Source of the DNA: Saccharomycopsis crataegensis
Lineage: Eukaryota > Ascomycota > Saccharomycetes > Ascoideales > Saccharomycopsidaceae
NCBI RefSeq assembly: GCF_037102585.1
Contig: NW_027043829.1
Span: forward strand, 3,596,001 to 3,660,000
DNA length: 64,000 bases
Direction of reading: 5' to 3'
Shown here: positions 9,889-19,587 of the stretch, piece after piece
Position numbering within the stretch: position 1 is the first letter of the stretch
Layout of the letters: every line of letters begins with the position of its first letter
Position numbers and translations under genes: made by a program
The notes under the pieces: model-generated
The model's input: only the letters and a program-made list of their open reading frames with translations
The model's database searches: none
Told to the model about the DNA's origin: nothing

Positions 9889-9983
9889 TAACATATATAA
9901 TGAGCATTAGCTTATAAGATTTTACATAGATATATATAATTATATATTTATTAATAAATCGAACTTTGAAGGAAAAAAAAAAA

Positions 9984-9996
9984 TTGAAATTTTTAA
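9984..9996. repeat. target sequence between LINE 1 and LINE 2
   Basis: TTGAAATTTTTAA contains the 3' TTGAA duplication of LINE 1 (9984-9988) and the first copy of AAATTTTTAA (9987-9996), the target of LINE 2. The two overlap, so both elements used the same few bases of host DNA. Confidence 0.6.
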
Positions 9997-10026
9997 ACTA
10001 GATTCCCAGGAAAGACAATCAACATC

Positions 10027-13013
10027 ATGTTAGCTGGTGATTTTAATAATTTTATTGATCGTTCGGACTCCCTAAATTATAGAAGCCGTGAAGACTCAGT
10101 TGCTGAATCCTTAACTAATCTCATTACTTTGTTGAACTTGAAGGACTCATTCAATTCAATCAAACATAACATCAAGAAAACATTCACTAATAAAGCATCA
10201 GAATTAGGGAAAAGCCGGAGATTGGATAGGTTCTATATCACTGGGAGCTTCTTAAAAACAAAGAAAACAAATGGAATATGACACAAACAAATCATTTTGG
10301 GAAAAGATCCACACATGATTCAGTTACAGTGGAGTTGACTTTAACTTCATCCAAGGCTTACTATAATATGAAGAGATATAGATTAACCGATAGAATCATT
10401 AATGTTCTCAGGCACCAATCTATAAATGAAGATATCCAAGGAACCGATGAATTAATAATTGATATTAAATGCAAAGCAGAAAAACTCAAACACATGTTGA
10501 AAAAAGTGAAAGTGCCTGAACTTGATAAAGTGACGGAATATTATCAACATATTAACCAAGTTTTCCACCAATATCAAGAACAACGCCCAATAAAACAGCT
10601 AAAAGATGTAGAAGGGACACTAGTTCAATCTCATGAAGAGATAATGAAAATAGCAACTGAATATTATATGGACTTGTTTGATGGAACCAGAGGAACAAAG
10701 GACACAAAAAAAATACATAAATATCTTCAGGACGTGATTCCAACCCAAGGAATATCTCCTGAAGAGAAGAGAAAAATGGATTCCTCCATAACAATGGAAG
10801 AACTCAAACTGGCAATTGATTCGGCAAATTTGAAGTCCACACCGGGCATAGATGGAATCCCATACAAATTTTATAAGGAATTATTTCCCCAAATCAAACA
10901 CATCCTTCTTCAAGAATTTAACCACATTCTAACTGAAGGAAATTTACCATTCCACTACCGAACTATACTCTTTAACATCATACCAAAGCCTGGAAAGTCA
11001 AAAGAAAACATTGGAAACTATAGGCCGATAGCCCTTATCAACACTAATCTTCGATTATTATCCACAATAATTAATAATAGGTTGTTGAAGCACTTGCCTG
11101 ATATCATAGGGGAAGATCAAGCTGGTTTTATTCCAGGCCGGTCATCGTTCTCCAACATCACCATTTTCAGAGAAATGTTAGATAGTCTAATTCATCCAAA
11201 AGATAAAACGCATATAATACCAAATCCACAAAAGCTGATACTAATTGTGGATTTGGAGAAAGCGTTCGATAGGATATCTCACGAATATATGGAACAACTA
11301 TTGTCCCATTTAAATTTTGGAAAAAAATTAGCCAAGTTAATCATCAACATCCTCAAGCAGACAACGGGATCCTTATACATCAACAACATGACCGGCCCAT
11401 TATTCAATTTAAAAAATGGTACCCTCCAAGGTAATCCGTTTTCCCCTTCATTATTTGCATTAGCAGTAGAACCTTTACTACGATCTATCAAACAGAATAC
11501 CAGAGGCCATAGTTACCAAGGAGATTTGATACCTGAAGCATATAGCAGTCAACATTATCTTGCTTTTGCTGATGATATCACAGTTTTCCTCAAAGATAAA
11601 AGAGATTATTCCAAAACAATGAAATGTATTAGACTATTTGAAAAATTCAGTGGCAGCAAACTCAATGAAAAGAAATCCCAACTAATCATACCAACTGATA
11701 CTTATCCATTTTTGACACCATTCCCATTTGAGATTGCTGATGAAAACTTTCAATTGACATATTTGGGGATAACTATTGGGCCATCAGTGACATTTTGGCC
11801 GGAAACATTGCAGCGTGACCTCTATATCAAGTACAAGTTATCAAACATGACCAGCTTGCTGATTCAATCAAAAATAGAAGCATTCAACACATATATTGCA
11901 TCCAAGTTCTATTACAAAGAACTACACCAACCTTTGTTACCCAATCAGTTGAATCAAATTGACACATCGATTAAATTATTGGTCAAGCAAGATACACCTA
12001 TTTCTTTGGACACACTCAAGACACACAACAACAAAGGCGGTTTCTCAATGATTGATTTAAAGTCTCAACTCCAACACCGAAGAGCTAAAATTTTCCAGGA
12101 TTTGTTTTTGGATAGTCACACTAAATATAACCAGATATTACGTTTCAAAATTCAATCAAGTATCAACAACATCATTCAAAAAACATCACCAACAAAATCA
12201 CCAAAGGAAGATTATATCAAAACTCATTATTGGTGGGTGGTATTACTTGAACTAGCGGATGACATTGAGAATACCAATGATTCAATTTCCTTGGAAGTTA
12301 TGAATAGCAGCACATTCTCAGATGCTGAAAGGACAGCGTACTGGGATTTCAGAAAAGTTCTTGGTATAAAGAAACGTACAATCAGGTTGAAGCCAATGAA
12401 GATTGGAATTGAAGATTTGAAAAATTCAATTGAAAAAGGGATTCCTGAAAAATATCAACAACACATTCCAATTAGAATTAAGGATTTTGACCATACTAAA
12501 GGAAGTAAAAAACAACGGGAAAAACAAGATGTGGACAAGATGTCAAAAACACTCATGGATATTACTGGGGTGAATCAGAAACAAGTTGATAACTTTTGGC
12601 ATAACCTCAAAAAATTCAACCAACATTTCCCGGGGAAATATCAAAATATTCACATCTTTCATTTGGGCATTGAAAATCACAATTACGTAAATAATCATTG
12701 TGACTATTGCAGCAAAAAATTAACCAGATATGATGAACCCCAATATGCCCCAAAGGAAATCCAATTTGAAATCATGAAGCACCATCTTATTGAATGTCCA
12801 TTGGCCCAGAAACTTTGGAAAAAAACTGACTTGAATATCCCATTAACCTGGCAAACAATCATTACCCCTGCCACCAACATGAACGAAACCAGAATGATCG
12901 ATAGATATCTAGGTTTCCAACGAAAATTATCAAGATTGAAATCCAAAAGGCATTTCAATTGTCATATGGCCGTTGATTCAATGATCTTCTTGCTTGAAAG
13001 CAATATCTTTTAA
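10027..13013 (+). pseudogene. LINE 2 ORF2 fragment, frameshifted
   Basis: This is the ORF2 remainder from within the endonuclease domain (MLAGDFNNF) to the normal C-terminus. Compared with LINE 3 it lacks one A in an A run at about 10254-10258 (five A instead of six), which shifts the frame after residue 76 or so. The downstream frame is then open from 10278 to 13013 and contains the complete reverse transcriptase (YLAFADD) and the C-terminal CCHC motif. Without a 5' end or an intact endonuclease it should not be able to move itself. Confidence 0.9.
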
Positions 13014-13135
13014 GCGGAGAAGAAAAAATAGGTGGGGAAAAACAAGAAAATAAAATCAAAAAAAAAAATAAAATCAAAAAAAAAACAACAATTAAAAACC
13101 TTAAAAACGCATAAAAACATTTTTTCTCAATAATA

Positions 13136-13162
13136 GGGTTTTTCACCATTAATGGTTTTCCC
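13136..13162 (+). promoter_or_regulatory. conserved 3'-UTR hairpin of LINE 2
   Basis: GGGTTTTTCACCAT, two loop bases and ATGGTTTTCCC are identical to the copy in LINE 3. The arms are also the same as in LINE 1. Confidence 0.6.
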
Positions 13163-13260
13163 TTAACACTTTAATTTTCAAACTACATTAAGTAGTTTAT
13201 GAGATATATAGTTATATAATTAATTAATATATTGAATTTTGTCTTTAAAAAAAAAAAAAA

Positions 13261-13270
13261 AAATTTTTAA
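13261..13270. repeat. AAATTTTTAA target duplication between LINE 2 and LINE 3
   Basis: This copy follows the LINE 2 poly(A) tail and precedes the LINE 3 5' UTR. It serves as the 3' duplication of LINE 2 and the 5' duplication of LINE 3. The leading A residues cannot be told apart from the tail. Confidence 0.65.
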
Positions 13271-13305
13271 TGTTTTCTATGTGAAAAAAAAAAAGTTCCA
13301 TTATA

Positions 13306-15912
13306 ATGAGTATTAATAATACCAAAAGAATTCCAAAGCCTTCCAACTACTCCACTGATCCAACAAATGATCCACCTTCTCAAGAAACCCTGGTTTCTTC
13401 TGATATTATCGTTGACTTAGATCATGCAAATCCCAACGCAACCGATCAAAACAATGTAAACAAACACGGAAATGAACCACATTCAGACGAAGAAATCACT
13501 GAGGAAGATGACAATACTTTTTTAAGTACTGCTGAAACCTTTGCAACCCCATCTAATACCATAAATGAGGCCTCTAATGCTGATTCTGATGTTGATATTG
13601 CCCACCGCCCAGCCCTGGAAATTAATGTTTCTCCAGTTGATTGCGATCGCAATCTTGATAGTGCAGGTGACACTAGCGTCGACATGCATATGTCAAATCA
13701 AGCCACCATTGAATCTCAAGGAGATTCACAACCTTCTGTTTCTATTGATTTTGTTACTGAAAACTCTGAAAACCAAAAAAAAATTGAAAACAACAAAACC
13801 CAAAAAAACTCTGAAAACCAAAAAACCCCAAAAAAAACTAACCCAGCCCCAGTTGCTGCTTTCAGCAGATCCTACGCCCAAATCGCCTCGGGCTCTAAAG
13901 GCGCATCCCAACAGGGGACTCTGATTATGAACACCACCTCCACTTTTCAAAATGTTTTAGCCAAATTCGAAAGAGTTTTTAAATGGGCTAAATATCTCAA
14001 ATCAATCAAGTTCGAACACCAAGATGTCCTTGAATATGCTATTAAGGAAAAGGGCATGAGGGGATCACTTTTCGGATTTGACACACAAAAAGTGGAAAAT
14101 GTTGAAGAGAAATATCAAGAATTTGTTAAAATCTACACCATTGAAAAGTTTTTCAAATTTTATACAAATTCCCATTTAATTAATGAATTCTCAAGATTGA
14201 AACAATCTAATATTGCAGAGGAGGATTACATTAAATTTATTATGAGCCATCAAGATAAACAAAAAATCATGATGTCATTTATTATCCCACCTGAAGTCTA
14301 CCGGAAGTATGAACTTGATGATCATTTGAGTTCAATAAAGGATGCCTTCCAAAAATTAATCGATGTTAAATTAACCAACATTGAAACTGATTTGAATGAT
14401 AATGATGATATCAACTTCATCAAGAAAGCTTTAATTGAAGCTCAAAACTACTTGTTTATTTCAAATGAAACTATTTGTCTCAAATCCTCACTTATCCCAA
14501 TATTGAAAGGTCAATTACAAACTAAGAATGAAAAGTTACGTAATGCATTTATTGATTTTGTCACTAGCCATTTAAGTGTTGACATTGAACAATCCACTTA
14601 CAAGCCACGCATCAATATCAATAAGAATGATAAAGAAATCCAATTGATTGAGATAACAGCCTTGGAAACAACCCCCGACTATTTTGTCGATGCTACCATC
14701 AAGCAAGCGCTTGACCTAGCCCAAATTGAACCAACATCATTCTCAGTGATTAAAAGTGACATGACTAAAAGACCTAACGAGGAGCTTAAAAATCGTTACA
14801 TTTATGGTTACTTGGAAATGGAACCAGGAAAACAAATCCCGGTTATTCACCAAGACAACATTGTTTCTAAAGTTATTACTAAATGCTTACACTGTATCAA
14901 TTGTGGTTCAAGAGAACACACCAGATACAATTGCAAGCAAGCATCTTGCGCGATTTGCAAAAAGCCTAGCCATGTAGCTAAAGACTGTTACTTTAAGCGG
15001 CCAAAGAAAAATGTTACAGATGATCGTCATGAGAACCCCAAACAGAAGCAAAATCAACCACCAGTGATTGAAGTTCCTTCTACCGAGTTCACCATGGTTC
15101 ATGGTTCATCTAGATCCAGACAGTCAAAACCACCACAAAATGAACTGAGCAATTTATGGAAGAATCCATTCCACCAATTGGGATTAATATCCAAAGAAAG
15201 AGATGATGATTATGAAAATATTCAAACTACCACACCAGCTATCAACAGAAAGCATCAAATCACCCCTCCTCCGGTTAATCAAGTTAGAAAGGCCTCCAAA
15301 AAGAAGGCATCCGTCAAACCAAAGAAAATCCTTCAAAGGGAGAAACCAGCTGAAACCAAGCAAGAGTCAGCAAAACCAGGAATTAAGTTGAATGTGTTTA
15401 GATCCCATCCAATTACCCCAAAATCTAATCAAACCTTGTCCAACCCAACTTCTACCCCAGCTTCTACTCCAAAATCTACCCCAAAATCTACCCCAAAATC
15501 TACCCCAATCTCTACCCCAATTTTGACCAAAATTAACACCACCAAGCCTTCAGCACCAAAACCATTTGTACCAAAATCTATTAAGTTAGTCATTAAAGAC
15601 CCACACCCATCAGTGACATCAAAACTGGCACAAACTGGCTCTAAAGAGCCAACCCTGTCTGAATCAAGTGCAGAACCTGATAATGATAATGACGAAGAAT
15701 ATGATGAGGAGTATGAAAATGATGGAGAATACATCTATGATGCAAAAGACGAATATGAGGATTCAGAAGAATATGAGCAGGATGAAATGCTACTGGGTGA
15801 TGAAATTCCAGTACATGAGAAAACAGAATTAACACCAACCAATGATGATTTGTCAACTCTGGAAGCTGATGCAACCAGAAACAAACAGACAAATCAAAAT
15901 TCCAATGAATAA
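13306..15912 (+). CDS. LINE 3 ORF1 protein with two CCHC zinc knuckles
   Basis: The 868-residue protein has two CX2CX4HX4C knuckles, CINCGSREHTRYNC and CAICKKPSHVAKDC, at about residues 530-566. The N-terminal region carries NYSTDPTNDPP, SDEEIT and SPVDCDRN, as in LINE 1. The C-terminal part holds a TPKS tandem repeat (about 15465-15515) and an acidic EYDEEY-rich tail. An RNA-binding, particle-forming role is inferred from the family. The central region shares weaker similarity with LINE 1 ORF1 (FQNVL.KFER.FKWA). Confidence 0.9.
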   Translation: MSINNTKRIPKPSNYSTDPTNDPPSQETLVSSDIIVDLDHANPNATDQNNVNKHGNEPHSDEEITEEDDNTFLSTAETFATPSNTINEASNADSDVDIAHRPALEINVSPVDCDRNLDSAGDTSVDMHMSNQATIESQGDSQPSVSIDFVTENSENQKKIENNKTQKNSENQKTPKKTNPAPVAAFSRSYAQIASGSKGASQQGTLIMNTTSTFQNVLAKFERVFKWAKYLKSIKFEHQDVLEYAIKEKGMRGSLFGFDTQKVENVEEKYQEFVKIYTIEKFFKFYTNSHLINEFSRLKQSNIAEEDYIKFIMSHQDKQKIMMSFIIPPEVYRKYELDDHLSSIKDAFQKLIDVKLTNIETDLNDNDDINFIKKALIEAQNYLFISNETICLKSSLIPILKGQLQTKNEKLRNAFIDFVTSHLSVDIEQSTYKPRININKNDKEIQLIEITALETTPDYFVDATIKQALDLAQIEPTSFSVIKSDMTKRPNEELKNRYIYGYLEMEPGKQIPVIHQDNIVSKVITKCLHCINCGSREHTRYNCKQASCAICKKPSHVAKDCYFKRPKKNVTDDRHENPKQKQNQPPVIEVPSTEFTMVHGSSRSRQSKPPQNELSNLWKNPFHQLGLISKERDDDYENIQTTTPAINRKHQITPPPVNQVRKASKKKASVKPKKILQREKPAETKQESAKPGIKLNVFRSHPITPKSNQTLSNPTSTPASTPKSTPKSTPKSTPISTPILTKINTTKPSAPKPFVPKSIKLVIKDPHPSVTSKLAQTGSKEPTLSESSAEPDNDNDEEYDEEYENDGEYIYDAKDEYEDSEEYEQDEMLLGDEIPVHEKTELTPTNDDLSTLEADATRNKQTNQNSNE
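13639..13654. repeat. conserved palindrome inside LINE 3 ORF1
   Basis: GATTGCGATCGCAATC is a perfect 16-bp palindrome 333 nt past the ORF1 start. An 18-nt stretch around it (GTTGATTGCGATCGCAAT) is identical in LINE 1, although many codons around it differ at synonymous positions. Confidence 0.5.
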
Positions 15913-15917
15913 ACATA

Positions 15918-18900
15918 ATGATTATTAAAATCAATACTCAAAATATACAACGGAGTCGTATCAGCGACCAGTTGGTAATAAGTTTCACCCAAAAATCCAA
16001 TGTGTCTTTGCTCCAAGAACTAAATCTATCAGAAGACTTTTCGTTTCAGTTCGATAACAAAGTCATATACTATAATTCAACCTGTTCCAGAACAGCAATA
16101 ATTGTTGATGATTCTATTCCAGTGTTAGGATCCAAATTAGCAGGTATTACTGTCCAACATGAACTCCAAAAACACATCACGGATGTCTTAATTGAATTAG
16201 AAAATAACCAAGCACTCTGGATTATAAACTTGTATAATCCAAATCAATACCAAAAGCAAAATCAGATCCATGATCAGCTCAAACTCAGTTTACTTGCCCA
16301 ACATCAGAATCTTCAAACTAGATTCCCAGGAAAGACAATCAACATCATGTTAGCTGGTGATTTTAATAATTTTATTGATCGTTCGGACTCCCTAAATTAT
16401 AGAAGCCGTGAAGACTCAGTTGCTGAATCCTTAACTAATCTCATTACTTTGTTGAACTTGAAGGACTCATTCAATTCAATCAAACATAACATCAAGAAAA
16501 CATTCACTAATAAAGCATCAGAATTAGGGAAAAGCCGGAGATTGGATAGGTTCTATATCACTGGGAGCTTCTTAAAAAACAAAGAAAACAAATGGAATAT
16601 GACACAAACAAATCATTTTGGGAAAAGATCCACACATGATTCAGTTACAGTGGAGTTGACTTTAACTTCATCCAAGGCTTACTATAATATGAAGAGATAT
16701 AGATTAACCGATAGAATCATTAATGTTCTCAGGCACCAATCTATAAATGAAGATATCCAAGGAACCGATGAATTAATAATTGATATTAAATGCAAAGCAG
16801 AAAAACTCAAACACATGTTGAAAAAAGTGAAAGTGCCTGAACTTGATAAAGTGACGGAATATTATCAACATATTAACCAAGTTTTCCACCAATATCAAGA
16901 ACAACGCCCAATAAAACAGCTAAAAGATGTAGAAGGGACACTAGTTCAATCTCATGAAGAGATAATGAAAATAGCAACTGAATATTATATGGACTTGTTT
17001 GATGGAACCAGAGGAACAAAGGACACAAAAAAAATACATAAATATCTTCAGGACGTGATTCCAACCCAAGGAATATCTCCTGAAGAGAAGAGAAAAATGG
17101 ATTCCTCCATAACAATGGAAGAACTCAAACTGGCAATTGATTCGGCAAATTTGAAGTCCACACCGGGCATAGATGGAATCCCATACAAATTTTATAAGGA
17201 ATTATTTCCCCAAATCAAACACATCCTTCTTCAAGAATTTAACCACATTCTAACTGAAGGAAATTTACCATTCCACTACCGAACTATACTCTTTAACATC
17301 ATACCAAAGCCTGGAAAGTCAAAAGAAAACATTGGAAACTATAGGCCGATAGCCCTTATCAACACTAATCTTCGATTATTATCCACAATAATTAATAATA
17401 GGTTGTTGAAGCACTTGCCTGATATCATAGGGGAAGATCAAGCTGGTTTTATTCCAGGCCGGTCATCGTTCTCCAACATCACCATTTTCAGAGAAATGTT
17501 AGATAGTCTAATTCATCCAAAAGATAAAACGCATATAATACCAAATCCACAAAAGCTGATACTAATTGTGGATTTGGAGAAAGCGTTCGATAGGATATCT
17601 CACGAATATATGGAACAACTATTGTCCCATTTAAATTTTGGAAAAAAATTAGCCAAGTTAATCATCAACATCCTCAAGCAGACAACGGGATCCTTATACA
17701 TCAACAACATGACCGGCCCATTATTCAATTTAAAAAATGGTACCCTCCAAGGTAATCCGTTTTCCCCTTCATTATTTGCATTAGCAGTAGAACCTTTACT
17801 ACGATCTATCAAACAGAATACCAGAGGCCATAGTTACCAAGGAGATTTGATACCTGAAGCATATAGCAGTCAACATTATCTTGCTTTTGCTGATGATATC
17901 ACAGTTTTCCTCAAAGATAAAAGAGATTATTCCAAAACAATGAAATGTATTAGACTATTTGAAAAATTCAGTGGCAGCAAACTCAATGAAAAGAAATCCC
18001 AACTAATCATACCAACTGATACTTATCCATTTTTGACACCATTCCCATTTGAGATTGCTGATGAAAACTTTCAATTGACATATTTGGGGATAACTATTGG
18101 GCCATCAGTGACATTTTGGCCGGAAACATTGCAGCGTGACCTCTATATCAAGTACAAGTTATCAAACATGACCAGCTTGCTGATTCAATCAAAAATAGAA
18201 GCATTCAACACATATATTGCATCCAAGTTCTATTACAAAGAACTACACCAACCTTTGTTACCCAATCAGTTGAATCAAATTGACACATCGATTAAATTAT
18301 TGGTCAAGCAAGATACACCTATTTCTTTGGACACACTCAAGACACACAACAACAAAGGCGGTTTCTCAATGATTGATTTAAAGTCTCAACTCCAACACCG
18401 AAGAGCTAAAATTTTCCAGGATTTGTTTTTGGATAGTCACACTAAATATAACCAGATATTACGTTTCAAAATTCAATCAAGTATCAACAACATCATTCAA
18501 AAAACATCACCAACAAAATCACCAAAGGAAGATTATATCAAAACTCATTATTGGTGGGTGGTATTACTTGAACTAGCGGATGACATTGAGAATACCAATG
18601 ATTCAATTTCCTTGGAAGTTATGAATAGCAGCACATTCTCAGATGCTGAAAGGACAGCGTACTGGGATTTCAGAAAAGTTCTTGGTATAAAGAAACGTAC
18701 AATCAGGTTGAAGCCAATGAAGATTGGAATTGAAGATTTGAAAAATTCAATTGAAAAAGGGATTCCTGAAAAATATCAACAACACATTCCAATTAGAATT
18801 AAGGATTTTGACCATACTAAAGGAAGTAAAAAACAACGGGAAAAACAAGATGTGGACAAGATGTCAAAAACACTCATGGATATTACTGGGGTGAATCAGA

Positions 18901-19334
18901 AACAAGTTGATAACTTTTGGCATAACCTCAAAAAATTCAACCAACATTTCCCGGGGAAATATCAAAATATTCACATCTTTCATTTGGGCATTGAAAATCA
19001 CAATTACGTAAATAATCATTGTGACTATTGCAGCAAAAAATTAACCAGATATGATGAACCCCAATATGCCCCAAAGGAAATCCAATTTGAAATCATGAAG
19101 CACCATCTTATTGAATGTCCATTGGCCCAGAAACTTTGGAAAAAAACTGACTTGAATATCCCATTAACCTGGCAAACAATCATTACCCCTGCCACCAACA
19201 TGAACGAAACCAGAATGATCGATAGATATCTAGGTTTCCAACGAAAATTATCAAGATTGAAATCCAAAAGGCATTTCAATTGTCATATGGCCGTTGATTC
19301 AATGATCTTCTTGCTTGAAAGCAATATCTTTTAA
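15918..19334 (+). CDS. LINE 3 ORF2 protein: endonuclease-reverse transcriptase
   Basis: The 1,138-residue protein has an APE-like endonuclease (NTQNIQRS, LLQELNLSE, MLAGDFNNF, KRSTHDSV) and a reverse transcriptase (IIPKPGKS, NYRPIALINTNLR, FIPGRSSF, VDLEKAFDR, NGTLQGNPFSP and catalytic YLAFADD at about residue 657). The C-terminal CCHC motif is CDYC...HHLIEC. Endonuclease and polymerase active-site signatures all look intact. The start codon follows the ORF1 stop by only 5 nt (15913-15917), so translation probably depends on reinitiation. Confidence 0.93.
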   Translation: MIIKINTQNIQRSRISDQLVISFTQKSNVSLLQELNLSEDFSFQFDNKVIYYNSTCSRTAIIVDDSIPVLGSKLAGITVQHELQKHITDVLIELENNQALWIINLYNPNQYQKQNQIHDQLKLSLLAQHQNLQTRFPGKTINIMLAGDFNNFIDRSDSLNYRSREDSVAESLTNLITLLNLKDSFNSIKHNIKKTFTNKASELGKSRRLDRFYITGSFLKNKENKWNMTQTNHFGKRSTHDSVTVELTLTSSKAYYNMKRYRLTDRIINVLRHQSINEDIQGTDELIIDIKCKAEKLKHMLKKVKVPELDKVTEYYQHINQVFHQYQEQRPIKQLKDVEGTLVQSHEEIMKIATEYYMDLFDGTRGTKDTKKIHKYLQDVIPTQGISPEEKRKMDSSITMEELKLAIDSANLKSTPGIDGIPYKFYKELFPQIKHILLQEFNHILTEGNLPFHYRTILFNIIPKPGKSKENIGNYRPIALINTNLRLLSTIINNRLLKHLPDIIGEDQAGFIPGRSSFSNITIFREMLDSLIHPKDKTHIIPNPQKLILIVDLEKAFDRISHEYMEQLLSHLNFGKKLAKLIINILKQTTGSLYINNMTGPLFNLKNGTLQGNPFSPSLFALAVEPLLRSIKQNTRGHSYQGDLIPEAYSSQHYLAFADDITVFLKDKRDYSKTMKCIRLFEKFSGSKLNEKKSQLIIPTDTYPFLTPFPFEIADENFQLTYLGITIGPSVTFWPETLQRDLYIKYKLSNMTSLLIQSKIEAFNTYIASKFYYKELHQPLLPNQLNQIDTSIKLLVKQDTPISLDTLKTHNNKGGFSMIDLKSQLQHRRAKIFQDLFLDSHTKYNQILRFKIQSSINNIIQKTSPTKSPKEDYIKTHYWWVVLLELADDIENTNDSISLEVMNSSTFSDAERTAYWDFRKVLGIKKRTIRLKPMKIGIEDLKNSIEKGIPEKYQQHIPIRIKDFDHTKGSKKQREKQDVDKMSKTLMDITGVNQKQVDNFWHNLKKFNQHFPGKYQNIHIFHLGIENHNYVNNHCDYCSKKLTRYDEPQYAPKEIQFEIMKHHLIECPLAQKLWKKTDLNIPLTWQTIITPATNMNETRMIDRYLGFQRKLSRLKSKRHFNCHMAVDSMIFLLESNIF

Positions 19335-19587
19335 GCGGAGAAGAAAAAATAGGTGGGGAAAAACAAGAAAATAAAATCAAAAAAAAAAATAAAATCAAAA
19401 AAAAAACAACAATTAAAAACCTTAAAAACGCATAAAAACATTTTTTCTCAATAATAGGGTTTTTCACCATTAATGGTTTTCCCTTAACACTTTAATTTTC
19501 AAACTACATTAAGTAGTTTATGAGATATATAGTTATATAATTAATTAATATATTGAATTTTGTCTTTAAAAAAAAAAAAAAAAAAAA
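16315..19587 (+). repeat. 3.27-kb direct repeat shared by LINE 2 and LINE 3
   Basis: This is the partner of 9995-13263 at an offset of about 6,320 bp. The only differences noticed are one A in the frameshift run and the poly(A) length. Direct repeats of this size are expected to recombine and could delete or duplicate the unit between them. Confidence 0.85.
19457..19483 (+). promoter_or_regulatory. conserved 3'-UTR hairpin of LINE 3
   Basis: GGGTTTTTCACCAT and ATGGTTTTCCC lie about 85 nt before the poly(A) tail, as in LINE 1 and LINE 2. Confidence 0.6.

Larger units (their letters stand above)
3597..9983 (+). mobile_element. LINE 1 of the array: full-length Zorro-like (L1-clade) non-LTR retrotransposon
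   Basis: The element has a 35-nt A-rich 5' UTR, ORF1 (3632-6340), ORF2 (6333-9764), a 3' UTR with a hairpin at 9859-9888, and an 11-nt poly(A) tail (9973-9983). Both ORFs are open throughout. The organisation (CCHC-type ORF1, apurinic-endonuclease plus reverse-transcriptase ORF2, poly(A) tail, no LTR) is that of the L1 clade, to which the Candida Zorro elements belong. It lies 54 bp upstream of the tRNA-Trp gene and points away from it. Its proteins are clearly diverged from those of the third element, so it is a separate subfamily. Confidence 0.9.
9995..13263 (+). mobile_element. LINE 2 of the array: 5'-truncated copy of LINE 3 subfamily
   Basis: The sequence from 9995 is essentially identical to 16315-19587 of LINE 3, including the 3' UTR. 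It ends in a poly(A) tail of 17 (13247-13263). The 5' part (5' UTR, ORF1 and about the first 130 codons of ORF2) is missing, the usual result of incomplete target-primed reverse transcription. It is flanked by AAATTTTTAA at 9987-9996 and 13261-13270. Two or three bases at the 5' junction are shared by target and element, a typical microhomology. Confidence 0.9.
13271..19587 (+). mobile_element. LINE 3 of the array: full-length Zorro-like non-LTR retrotransposon
   Basis: The element has a 35-nt 5' UTR, ORF1 (13306-15912), ORF2 (15918-19334), a 3' UTR with the conserved hairpin, and a 20-nt poly(A) tail (19568-19587). Target duplications AAATTTTTAA lie at 13261-13270 and 19585-19594. Both ORFs are open. 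A near-identical truncated copy next door (LINE 2) points to recent activity of this subfamily. Confidence 0.92.

Noticed and set aside
15641-15934. Minus-strand frame of 97 codons inside LINE 3
   Set aside because: It is a mirror of the acidic repeat region at the ORF1 C-terminus.
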